From: Arbacia lixula | Lineage: Eukaryota; Echinodermata; Echinoidea; Arbacioida; Arbaciidae | Length of the DNA stretch: 64,000 bases | Direction of reading: 5' to 3' | NCBI GenBank assembly: GCA_963669155.1 | Contig: OZ022579.1 | Span: 20,686,571-20,750,570 of the forward strand | Notes under the pieces: generated by a model | Told to the model about the DNA's origin: nothing | Databases searched by the model: none | The model's input: the letters and a program-made list of their open reading frames with translations, nothing else | Shown: positions 11,531-22,015 of the stretch, piece by piece | Layout of the letters: each line of letters opens with the position of its first letter | Numbering within the stretch: the stretch's first letter is position 1 | Made by a program: the position numbers and the translations under genes

Positions 11531-11688
11531 ACACACACACACACGCACATACCACACACCCACACACACGCACATACACACACCCGCACGCACACACTCA
11601 CACACACACCCACTCACGCACACACTCACACATGCACGCACGCAAACACACACACTCACGCATACACGTACACATACACACGCACACT
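11531..11688. repeat. (CA)n microsatellite, 5' flank of the LINE
   Basis: CA repeats with CACGCACATACC variants matching the block at 7580-7712. The right arm of the TIR element starts directly after it. Confidence 0.85.
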
Positions 11689-11997
11689 CTGCAAACTTTA
11701 ACGTGACCTTTTATTTTGGTTTGTGTGTATTCATACACTTGAGTTCTGTGTTGTTTTTCATGTATTATGTTTGTCAGGAATTATTATATTACCAGAAATG
11801 TATGCCCCTAATGGCCTTGAAGGCTTCAACATCATATTGAATGTGTTTCGAGGGGGTACGACAATTTGTGGTGTCAGCCCCCTGCACAAATTGTCGCCGG
11901 CATCAATTTGTGCAGGGACGACAATTTGTGGTGTCAGGGTTCTGCACAAATTGTCGCCGGCGTCAATTTGTGCAGGGACGACAATTTGTGGTGCAAC
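11689..11997. repeat. Right arm of the 9.5-kb TIR element
   Basis: Matches 20018-20328: a 170-bp AT-rich segment, then an array of ACAATTTGTG/CACAAATTGT motifs (11858-11997) ending GGTGCAAC. The array is the inverted counterpart of 2492-2720. Confidence 0.75.
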
Positions 11998-12004
11998 AGG
12001 GGGT

Positions 12005-12440
12005 GTACAACACTTCCATGCGTCGATCGTCCAGCGTCTGATCTGCAAGCTTTGCATGCAGAAGCTAATACTGTAATCTATGACAGGCCACACATGCCAT
12101 AACTAGAGATAATCTTCTCGAACGTTTTCTTGAATAATATAATATATCTTTTTATAACTGTTTATTGAAGATATATATGACTAGGGCCAAACAATGAATG
12201 ATCAAACAACAAATAGCACTTGTACTCGCCAAAATGAGTTAAACAGTGTGTGCGCATTCATGCATGAATGAATGGATCAATTTAATTTTCACACGAGAGT
12301 CAGTCAATCTTGCCAAGTATTTTTTTCTCAAAGCCACTTCGATAGAAAAGGGGAAAAATATATCAATCAGAAGATCATTAATTAGATCAGTCTATCGATC
12401 TTACGATCAATCGTAGCTTCTTATTGTTATACGGGCCCAA
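12005..12440. other. No gene seen
   Basis: AT-rich sequence with runs of GATC-containing words near 12350-12420. I recognise no coding or RNA signal. Confidence 0.35.
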
Positions 12441-12444
12441 GAGC

Positions 12445-13410
12445 ACATTAAGTACTGTACAACTGTACAACAATTCACAACAAAAAGGATCGCACAAAAT
12501 GATACCAATATTTAGTTTACGTGTTCTTTATTATATGGGGTATTTCCCCTTTAAAATGAAGACAAACTTTCACAAACTTGTACAATGTTTTTATCACTTT
12601 CTCTACGAATATTATATAGGTGAATGTAAGCTTACAATGCTGTAGGACACTGTATGACTCCACGGCTCCCGCTGATGGTCCAGTTGATAATCCGATCCAG
12701 TATTTCCATATTGTGATCACAATGTTGTACGCTGTTCCAGATAGTGAAGTCCAAATAGATGATCCAAGATGGTCAAATATCAATCCACAGAGTGTACGGC
12801 TTTCACAGGCAGGACCCCATAAGCTCTATTTAACAGGCAAGTAGTTATCCACGCAGAGAAAATCCTCGTATAAATCCACAGGTGTGTATCGAGCCAAGGT
12901 CACAACAAACTCTTACTACAGGTTACTATTACCACAGGTGACTGGAGCGAGATGATATGTAAACTCTCATGCAGATTACTATTACCACAGGTGCATGACT
13001 GGAGCTATATAGGATGATATAACTCTAAATTCATGTCCAAAACAACTTCTATATATATATCACAATCTGTACATTCTAGAACGTTCTCACCTGTGTATCT
13101 AGAAATTTCTCAGTACATCTAGAAATACATGATAAACAATATTGACCTGATCCAGATTACACTGATGAGTCACCACTAGCCCAAAAGGTCACTGAAATCC
13201 ACGGGCACACTCCATCCAGTGCCTCCTTTATTATGCTTATGAGTCCCAGCTAGGTGTAACATTCTTTTATAAACATAACACCTGGCACAGATACGTCTCG
13301 GAAATTCCAGAACCTTCCAGGCAATACACATTGCGCAATGTTGATTTCACCAATAGTCTGCATCTCAGTTATGGGTACATGTACAACTTACACAAATTTA
13401 TAACATTATT
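12445..13410 (+). repeat. ~1-kb dispersed repeat, copy 1
   Basis: The reverse complement of this stretch matches about 61030-62050 over most of its length. Shared words include 'aaaatgataccaatattta', 'cttgtatgatcca/gatcatctatttgg' and the 'gagtcccagctaggtgtaac' region. A shortened copy sits at 50460-50740. The ends include 'cacaaatttataacatt' in two copies. No protein is encoded. It is probably a non-autonomous transposon. Confidence 0.6.
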
Positions 13411-13449
13411 GTCTTTACTTAAGTATGTGGCATTCACTATAAACTTTTT

Positions 13450-14070
13450 ATTTAAGTGATTTTGGGCAAACTGATTTGCCAGGATTGTTCCTTAACTTAT
13501 TGACTAACTTCTGTGTAAAAATCACAATAATCCAACTAGTCGTGCACGAGTGGTGAAAATTTAAAGGCAAAAATGTCACTTTTTAAAATTCACAAGGATA
13601 ATCTTGGGATTCTGTCATATGAATTTTTGATGAAATACATTTCTGGTGCATAATTTATGTCCCTTCAATATTTATCATCCACCTCTCGATGCACTAACAC
13701 CTATCTCGACACTTAACCCATTGTTCTGGTTGAGTGAGCATCGTTTAACAAATACTCATTACTCTTGAGTTTGAAACTTTTAGAAACCATTTATTTTCAT
13801 GAAAAAATAACACTCTGGATATTTTGACAAAGATGTAAGATGTCCTGTTAAGTAAACATAGGAAGTAACTTTCGTGTCATGGTTAAATGAAAACACTTTC
13901 AAAATCGCACAAAAAAATGAAAAAGTGTATTGTTAAAATGGCATGAACAATTACCCACTCATGCAGGACTAAGTGGATTAATGTGATTTTCATTCAGAAG
14001 TAAGTCACTAAGTTACGGAACAATCCTGCCACATTATTTTGCCCAAACCTCTTTGATAAAAAGGTATACT
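13450..14070. mobile_element. Foldback element, arms about 125 bp
   Basis: 'tttgggcaaa' with 'caggattgttcc' at 13460-13495 is mirrored by 'ggaacaatcctgccacatta' and 'tttgcccaaa'-like sequence at 14018-14045. Pairing continues through 'acttctg...aatcaca' and 'aatcca...gtcgtgcacgagtgg', giving arms of about 125 bp. The interior is AT-rich and non-coding. Confidence 0.6.
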
Positions 14071-14154
14071 ATATTTTGCTTGAGAGGGACTTACTTCTTT
14101 TGTTGTGTGTATTTAAAAGTATAACATTGTAACACTTGAATGCTCATGAATATT

Positions 14155-14880
14155 CATGATATCTCACTAGTTTCTATTGATTTCTATTGGTTTCTACTGG
14201 TATAGATCGGTGTTAGTGCAATACCAGTAGAATTCACTGGTGTCTAATGGCTTCTACTGGTTTGACTTTTTATTTTTCACACTCCTTTTCAAACTATTAG
14301 ATCTCACTGGTGTCTATTGGTTTCTATACTGGTTTGACTTTGAATTTTTCACACTCCTTTTTAAACCATTAGATCTCACTGTTTCTATTGGTTTCTAATG
14401 ATCACCAATACCACTAGAATTCACTGGTCTCTAATGGTTACTACTGGTTTGACATTGTATTTTTCACCCTCCTTTTCAAACCATTAGGTCTCACTGGTTT
14501 CTATTGGTTTCTACTGGTTTCCAATACGAGTATTATTCACTGGTCTCTAATTGTTTCTACTGGTTTGACTTTGTATTTTTCACACTCCTTTTCAACCATT
14601 AGATCTTACTGGTTTCTATTGGGTTTCTACTGGTTTGACTTTGAATTTTTCACACTACTTTGTAAACCATTAGGTCTCACTGTTTTCTATTTGTTTCTAA
14701 CGATCACCAATACCACTAGAATTCACTGGTCTCTAATGGTTTCTACTGATTTGACTCTGTATTTTTCACACGCCTTTTTAAACCAATTAGGTATCACTAC
14801 TTTCTATTGGTTTCTACTGGTTTGACTTTGTATTTTTCACACTCCTTTTCAAACGATTAGGTCTCACTGATTAGGGCCAA
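14155..14880. repeat. TTTCTACTGG decamer-rich block
   Basis: Repeats of TTTCTACTGG/TTTCTATTGG with a larger unit of about 140 bp containing 'tttgactttgtatttttcacactccttttcaaa...'-type sequence. The same block in the other orientation fills 28986-29650 and 30050-30560. A shared 'gctcatgaatattcatg' palindrome borders both (14142 and 29652). Confidence 0.7.
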
Positions 14881-16530
14881 TCGCAAACTGTGCAATATTT
14901 TGTCCAACATAAAGCACAATCCTGTCTCTCAATACATTTCTCCTTTTGCATAATTACCCGTTAATGATCGTTCCAATATGAAAACCCCGTAAAACCCTCT
15001 ATCTTCGCCACTTTCTTTTAAAGGCGCTCCTTTTCCGTAATATCCATATCACAGTAATTCAAGGCAGGAAAGGGCCACTTACGAATTGTGCAATATTTAA
15101 TCTAATATGAAGAATATTCCTGTCTCTCAATACATTATTTATTTTTGCATAATTACTCGTTAATGATCGCTGCAATATGACAACCCCGTCAATTTACTCA
15201 TCTTCGTCATACTTTCTTTTAAAGGCGCTCCTTTTCCGTAACATCCATATCACAGTTATTCAAAGCAAAAAGGGGGAAGTTGCGCATTGTGCAATCTTTT
15301 CTCTGACTTCAAGAATAGGCCTGTCTTTCAATGCATTTTCCTTTTGCGTGATTACTCGTTAATGATCGTTCCTATGTGACAACCCCGTAAATCCATTAAT
15401 CCTTGCCACACTTTCTTTTAAAGGCGCTCCTTTTTCGTAAAATCCATATCACAGTAACTCAAGGCAGAAAAGAGCCAATCGCGAATTGTGCAATAAATAG
15501 TCTAACATAAAGAATAATCCTGTCTCTCAATACATTTCTCAGTGTGCATAATTACTTGTTAATAATCGTTCCAATGTGGCAACCCCGCAAATCCCTTCAC
15601 CTTCGCAACGCTTTCTTTTTAAGGCGCTCCTTTTCCGTAACATCCATATCACAGTAATTTAAAGCAAAAGGGGGAAGTTGCGCATTGTGTATTCTTTTCT
15701 CTCACACAAAGAATAGTCCTGTCTCTAATTGCATTTTTCCTTTTGCATGATTACTCGTTAATGATTGTTCCTTTGAGAAAACCCCGTATATCCATTCATT
15801 TTTGCCACATTTTCTTATAAAGTCGCTCATTTTCCGTAAAATCCATATCCCAGTAACTCAAGGCAGAAAAGGGCGAAATAAGAATTGTGCAATATATAGC
15901 CTAACATAAAAATTAATCATGTCAGTACATTTCTCCTTTTGCATAATTACTCGTTAACGATTATTTTAATGTGACAACCCCGTAAATACCTTCATCTTAG
16001 CCACGCTTTCTTTTTTAAGGAACATCCATATCACAGTAATTTAAAGCAAAAAGGGGGCAGTTGTGCATTGTGCATTCTTTTCTCTCACATAAAGAATAGT
16101 TGTGTCATTAAATGCATTTTTTCTTTTGCATGATTACTCGTTAATGATCGTTCCTATGTGACAACCCCGTATATAAATTCGTCCTTGCCACATTTTCTTT
16201 TAAAGTCGCTCATTTCCCGTAAAATCCATATCCAAGTAACTCAAGGCCAAAAAGGGCCAATTACGAATTGTGCAATATTTAACATGAACAATAATTCTGT
16301 CTCTCAATACATTACGCCTTTTGCATAATTACTCGTTAATGATCGTTGCAATATGACAACCCCGTAAAATCTTCGCCACACTTTCTTCTTAAGGCGATCC
16401 TTTTCCGTAACATCCATATCACAGTAATTTAAAGCAAAAAGGGGAAGTTACGCATTGTGCATTCTCTCCTCTCACATAAAGAAGAGCCTGTCTCTAAATG
16501 CATTTTTCCTTTTATATGATAACTCGTCCT
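14870..16530 (-). repeat. ~200-bp satellite A, minus orientation
   Basis: About eight units spaced about 200 bp. Landmark words such as CGCTCCTTTTCCGTAA start near 15025, 15226, 15424, 15626, 15825 and 16395. Each unit has 'ttgtgcaata', 'cctgtctctcaatacat' and 'ttactcgttaatgatcg'. This is the reverse complement of the satellite at 17308-22015. Orientation switches near 16530. Confidence 0.8.
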
Positions 16531-16639
16531 GAAAGTCAGAGGTTGTCACTCTGGAAGTTTAATCAGTGATTATTTATACAAAAAAATTATGATAGAGTTT
16601 ACCTCTCACAATACGGTAATGTGCCCTTTTCTACCTTAA

Positions 16640-17307
16640 AGGGTCCCTGCAATCAAAACACATGTTGACTTATGTTGATGCAACTTAATATGTATATAAC
16701 AAAATTAGTAACGGCTCAATGGAAATATGAGTCGTTTATTTTAAAATAATTTTTCTATATTTTTCTCAGCACTGATAAGCCCCGCCTCCAAAAATATCCT
16801 CCAACTCAAGATTCTTGTTGTGACATCATCACATGTATAAGTTAGCAAGATAATATACATAATTTATGCACAAACTAAACACTGGAATGACTACCTGCAA
16901 GTGCTTATAATGTCATCACATGTTCGTACAATGTATTTTCCCCCCTTGGCATAGCTAGCACATTTCTGACAGAAGGAAACGACCATTCCCAAATGAAAGG
17001 TTGTTAGGTTGTATTGTGTGAAGACATGTGAGGCTCTTGTGGGCATGTGGGGGTAGTCATTGCAATGTGTAATTTGTGCATGATTCTGTCTATTATCCTG
17101 CTCATTTTTACCTCTGATGACGTCACAACAAGAATCTTGAGTTGGAGGATATTTTTGTAGGCGGGGCTTATCAGTGCTGAGAAAAATAAAGAAAAAAATA
17201 TTTTAAAATATAGGACACATAATTCCATTGAACAGTTAGTGATTTTGTTATATACATATTAAGTTGCATCAACAGAAGTCAACATACATTTTGATTACAT
17301 GGGCCCT
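16640..17307. mobile_element. 668-bp MITE with TTAA target duplication in satellite A
   Basis: TTAA stands at 16636-16639 and at 17308-17311. The element begins AGGGTCCC and ends GGGCCCT. Its arms are long inverted repeats ('cagcactgataagccccgcctcc' at 16768 against 17160-17182; 'atgttgatgcaacttaatatg' at 16672 against 17256-17277). Removing the element and one TTAA restores the satellite word CTACCTTAAATTACTGTG seen elsewhere in the array. TTAA duplications are typical of piggyBac and Kolobok types; which one applies is not decided here. Non-coding. Confidence 0.85.
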
Positions 17308-18849
17308 TTAAATTACTGTGATGTGGTTGTGACGGAAAAGGGGCGACATTAAAAGGAAATGCGGCGGAGATCAATGACAGTCAGAGGTTGTCACGATGGA
17401 AGGATAATCAGTAAGTAATTATACAAGAAATATTATGTACTGAGGGACAGGATTATTCTTTATGATAGATTTTACCTCTTACATTACGTAATTCGCCCTT
17501 TTCTTTCCTTGAATTACTGTGGTGTGGTTGTGACGGAAGAGGAAAGACTTTAAAAGAAAAAGCCGTGGAGATCCATGAAAGTCAGAGGTTGTCACACTGG
17601 AAGTATAATCAGTGAGTAATTATACAAAAAATGTAATACATTACATTTTTGTATAATTACTCACTGATTATACTATGATAGAGTTTAACTATCACAATAC
17701 GTAATATGCCCTTTTCTACCTTGAATTACTGTGGTGTGGTTGTACCGGAAAAGGGAAGACTTTAAAAGAAAAAGCGGCGGAGATAATACTTCCAGTATAA
17801 TCAGGGGCAGGATTATTCTGTATGATAGAGTTTAACTCTCACAATACGTAATATCCCCTTTTCTACATGAAGTTATTGTGGTGTGGTTGTGCCGGTAAAG
17901 GAGCGACACTAAAACAAAATGCGGCGGAGATAAATGCAAGTCGGAGGCTGTCACGATGTGATAATCAGTGAGTAATTATGCAAACAAATAATGTATTGAA
18001 CGACTGGATTATTCTTTATGATAGAGTTTAACTCTCACAATACGTAATATGCCCGTTTTCTACCTTGAATTACTGTGGGGTGTGGTTGTACCGGAAAACG
18101 TTCTACTTTAAAAGAAAGTGCGGCGGAGACCACCAAAAGTCAGACGCTGTCACGATGGAAGGAGAAACAGTGAGCAATTATGCATAAAAAATACTGTATT
18201 GAACGACTGGGTTATTCTTTATGATAGAGTTTAACTCTCACAATACATAATATGCCCGTTTTCTACCTTAAATTACTGTGGTGAAGTTGTGACGGAAAAG
18301 GGGCGACTTTAAAAGAAAATCCGGCGGAGATTACTGAAAGTCAGAGGTTGTCACGATGGAAGGATAATCAGTGAGTAATTGTACAAAAAATGTAATGTAT
18401 TGAGGGCCAGGATTATTCTCTATGATAGTTTAACTCTCACAATACGTAATATGCCCTTTACTGTGGTGTGGTTGTGACGGAAAAGGGGCGACTTAAAAAA
18501 AAAAGCGGTGGAGATAAATGAAGGTCAGAGGTTGTCACGCTAGAGGTGTAATCAGTCAGTAATTATACAAAAAAGAACGTATAGAGGGACAGGATTATTC
18601 TTTATGATAGAGTTTACCTCTCGCAATACGTAATTTGCCCTTTTCTTCCTTGAATTACTGTGGTGTGGTTGTCAAGGAAGAGGAAAGACTTAAAAGAAAA
18701 AGCGGTGGACAGGGTGGAGATCAATGAAAGTCAGAGGTTGTCACGCTGGAAGTATAATCAGTGAGTAAACATACAAAGCATGTAATGTTTTGAGGGACAG
18801 GATTATTCTTTATGATCGAGTTTAACTCTCACAATACGTAATATGCCCT
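17308..18849 (+). repeat. ~200-bp satellite A, plus orientation, first part
   Basis: Units of about 200 bp with ordered words 'gattattctttatgatag', 'cacaatacgtaatatgccc', 'gaattactgtggtgtggttg', 'acggaaaaggggcgac' and 'gtcagaggttgtcacg'. Diverged but continuous up to the insertion at 18850. A short local inverted repeat lies at 17615-17670. Confidence 0.8.
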
Positions 18850-19270
18850 GTTGCACCACAAATTGTCGTCCCTGCACAAATTGTCGTCGACGACAATTTG
18901 TGCAAAATTTGACAAAACCTGACACCACAAATTGTCGTCCCCTACACAAATTGTCGTCGGCGTCAATTTGTGCTGCAGGTGATGTTCCCATTTGTCACCC
19001 TCACGGACGACAATTTGAGCAGGCAAACTGATAGCTAGTTGCACAAATTGTCACCCCTTGCACAAATTGTCACCAGTCCCTGTCTTCAAAATATTGCCAT
19101 GTGTGGTTGTGCCTGTGATGTGTATGTAAGGTGTGTGTGTGTGTGTGTGTGTAATTGTGTGTGTGCGTGTGTGTGTGTGTATGTGTGTGGGTGTGTGTGT
19201 GTGTGTATGTGTGTATGTGTGTATGTGTGTGTATATGTGTGGGTGTGTGTGTGGGTGGGTGCATGTGTGT

Positions 19271-19315
<45 letters not shown>

Positions 19316-19991
19316 GCGCGCGTGCTGGCGTATATGGGCTAGATTGTTTGCGTGTGCGTGTGTTAGCGATGAGTGTTGAGCTGGTATGTATGTGTGCGTG
19401 ATAGGGATGTTGAGGTGGGTGTGTGCAATATATGTGTGCGGAACTGTGTAAGTACGGAATATTATGTGTGGGTGCATGGTGATGGTGGTGGTTGTGTGAT
19501 TGTGTGTGTGTGTGGGGGGGGGGGGCGAGCGCTCGTGTATGTGTACATTGTGTAGATGTGAAGTCGTGTATTTGTGTTGAAGAATTATAGACAATGGGTT
19601 TTGCATTGCCCTCTGTTTCATTGTTCTATAAATATAATAAAAAAATTACACAGTGACGATGGTCATCGGGGTTACTATATTGGTGTGATTACAAAAAAGA
19701 AATGTCATGATGGTGAATGGAATTATAAACAAATATCAAAATACGATCACCCTTATGATCGTGCCAATAAGGCACAATGAAAATAATTGACAATGCTCTA
19801 GAGTAAAGACAGCGAGTCAGTTAAAGTCAAATTTCATTATCTCCTTCTAGGAATAATACGAAAGCAGGGGAGACAGTTTATGAATTGTTTGTTCTGGTAT
19901 TGCCCCACTTTTATGTGTTAGAACTAAAAACTTGACTGTGTTAACTGTCTTTATTCTCTTAGAGCAGTATTTGTGTTAACTGCACGTACAC

Positions 19992-20024
<33 letters not shown>

Positions 20025-20328
20025 AACTTTAACGTGACCTTTTATTTCGGTTTGTGTGCATTCATACACTTGAGTTATGTGTTGGTTTTCATGTATTATG
20101 TTTGTCAAGAATTATTATATTACCAAAAATGTAAGCCCCTAATGGCCTTGAAGGCTTCAACATCATATTGAATGTGTTTCGAGGGTGGACGACAATTTGT
20201 GGTGTCAGCCCCCTGCACAAATTGTCGCCGGCGTCAATATGTGCAGGGACGACAATTTGTGGTGTCAGGGTTCTGCACAAATTGACGCCGGCGACAATTT
20301 GTGCAGGGACGACAATTTGTGGTGCAAC
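18850..20328. mobile_element. 1.48-kb TIR element with ACAAATTGT-rich ends (short copy)
   Basis: A complete copy: GTTGCACC at the start, GGTGCAAC at the end, and identical 7-bp flanks ATGCCCT at 18843-18849 and 20329-20335. Removing the element and one flank rebuilds the satellite sequence 'aatatgcccttttctatc'. Layout: left motif array (18850-19075), (TG)n tract (19130-19314), non-coding middle, (CA)n tract (about 19992-20020), right arm with motif array (20189-20328). It has no coding capacity, so a transposase would have to come from elsewhere. The long relative is at 2492-11997. Confidence 0.82.
19130..19314. repeat. (TG)n microsatellite in the short TIR element
   Basis: TG repeats with TATG and GGTG variants in the same order as 2773-2938, showing the tract was carried with the element and did not arise separately. 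Confidence 0.85.
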
Positions 20329-22015
20329 ATGCCCTTTTCTATCTTGAATTACTGTGATGTGGTTGTCAAGGAGAAGGGGCGACTTTAAAAGAAAAAGCGG
20401 TTGAGATCAATTACAGTCAGAGGTTGTTGCGATGGAAGTATAATCAATGAGTAATTATACGAAAAAATAATGTATTGAGGGACAGGATTATTCTTTATGA
20501 TAGATTTTATCTCTTGCAATACGTAATTCGCCCTTTTCAATTACTGTGGTGTGGTTGTGACGGAAGAGGAAAGACTTTAAAAGAAAGTGGGGCGGAGATC
20601 AATGAAAGTCAGAGGTTGTCACAATGGAAGTGAGTAATTAAACACAAACTATAATGTATTGAGTGCTGGGATTATTCTTTATGATAGAGTTTAACTCTCA
20701 CAATACGTAATATGCCCTTTTCTACCTTGAATTACTGTGGTGTGGTTGTACCGGAAAAGGGAAGACCTTAAAAGGAAAAGCGGTGGAGATAAATGAAAGT
20801 CAGAGGTTGTCACGCTAGAGGTGTAATCAGTCAGTAATTATCGAAAAAAACGTATGGAGGGACAGGATTATTCTTTATGATAGAGTTTAACTCTCACAAT
20901 ACGTAATATGCCCTTTTCTACCTTGAATTACTGTGGTGTGGTTGTACCGGAAAAGGGAAGACCTTAAAAGGAAAAGCGGTGGAGATAAATGAAAGTCAGA
21001 GGTTGTCACGCTAGAGGTGTAATCAGTCAGTAATTATCGAAAAAAACGTATGGAGGGACAGGATTATTCTTTATGATAGAGTTTACCTCTTGCAATACGT
21101 AATTTGCCCTTTTCTTCCTTGAATTACTGTGGTGTGGTTGTCAAGGAAGGCGAATTTAAAGAAAAAGCGGTGGACAGGGTGGAGATCAATAAAAGTCAGA
21201 GGTTGTCACGCTGGAAGTATAATCAGTGAGTAAAGAAACAAAAAATGTAATGTTTTGAGGGACAGGATTATTCTTTGTGATCGAGTTTACCTCTTGCAAT
21301 ATGTAATATGCCCTTTTCTATCTTGAAATACTGTGGTGTGGTTGTGACGGAAAAGGGGCGACTTTAAAAGAAAATGCGGCAAATATCAATGAAAGTCAGA
21401 AGTTGTCACGATGGAAGTATAATCAGTGAGTAATTGTACAGAAAAAATAATGTATTGATTGACAGGACTATTCTTTATGATAGAGTTTACCTCTTGCAAT
21501 ACTTACTTCGCCCTTTTCTTTCCTGAATTACTGTGGTGTTGTTGTCACGCAAAAGAAAGAAAAAGCAGTGGAGATCAATGAAAGTCAGAAGTTGTCATGA
21601 TGGAAGTATAATCAGTGAGTAATTATACAAAAAAGATAATGTATTGAGGGACAGGATTATTCTTTATGATAGAGTTTACCTCTTGCAATACGCAAATGGA
21701 CCTTTTCTTCCTTGAATTACTGTGGTGTGGTTGTGACGAACAAGGGGCGACTTTAAAAAAAATGCGGCGGAGATCAATAAAAGTCAGAGGTTGTCACGCT
21801 GGAAGTATAATCAGTGAGTAAATATACAAAAAAGATATAATGTATTGAGGGACAGGATTATTCTTTATGATTGACTTTAACTCTCACAATACGTAATATG
21901 AACTTTTCTACCTTAAATTACTGTGGTGTGGTTGTGACGGAAAAGGGGCGACTTTAAAAGAGTTTCCGGCAGACATCAATGAAAGTCAGAGGTTGTCAAG
22001 ATGGAAAGATAATCA
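20329..22015 (+). repeat. ~200-bp satellite A, plus orientation, second part
   Basis: Continuation of the array after the TIR element. Two neighbouring units (about 20700-20880 and 20890-21060) are almost identical, including 'gctagaggtgtaatcagtcag' and 'cgtatggagggacag', which indicates recent local duplication or gene conversion. Confidence 0.8.

Larger units (their letters stand above)
2492..11997. mobile_element. 9.5-kb TIR element with ACAAATTGT-rich ends (long copy)
   Basis: The left end (2492-about 2720) begins GTTGCACCACAAATTGTCG, and the right end (11858-11997) finishes with the reverse complement of this. Both ends carry many copies of the ACAAATTGT/ACAATTTGT motif in alternating orientation. 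A 1.48-kb relative at 18850-20328 has the same two ends. The right flank is AGGGGGT (11998-12004). The left flank is A, a run of 18 G, then T (2472-2491), which fits the same 7-bp duplication after G-run expansion. The 8 kb between the conserved left part (to about 3640) and right part (from about 11689) is absent from the short copy and holds other repeats. No transposase was found. The family is unassigned; a 7-bp duplication is unusual. Confidence 0.68.
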
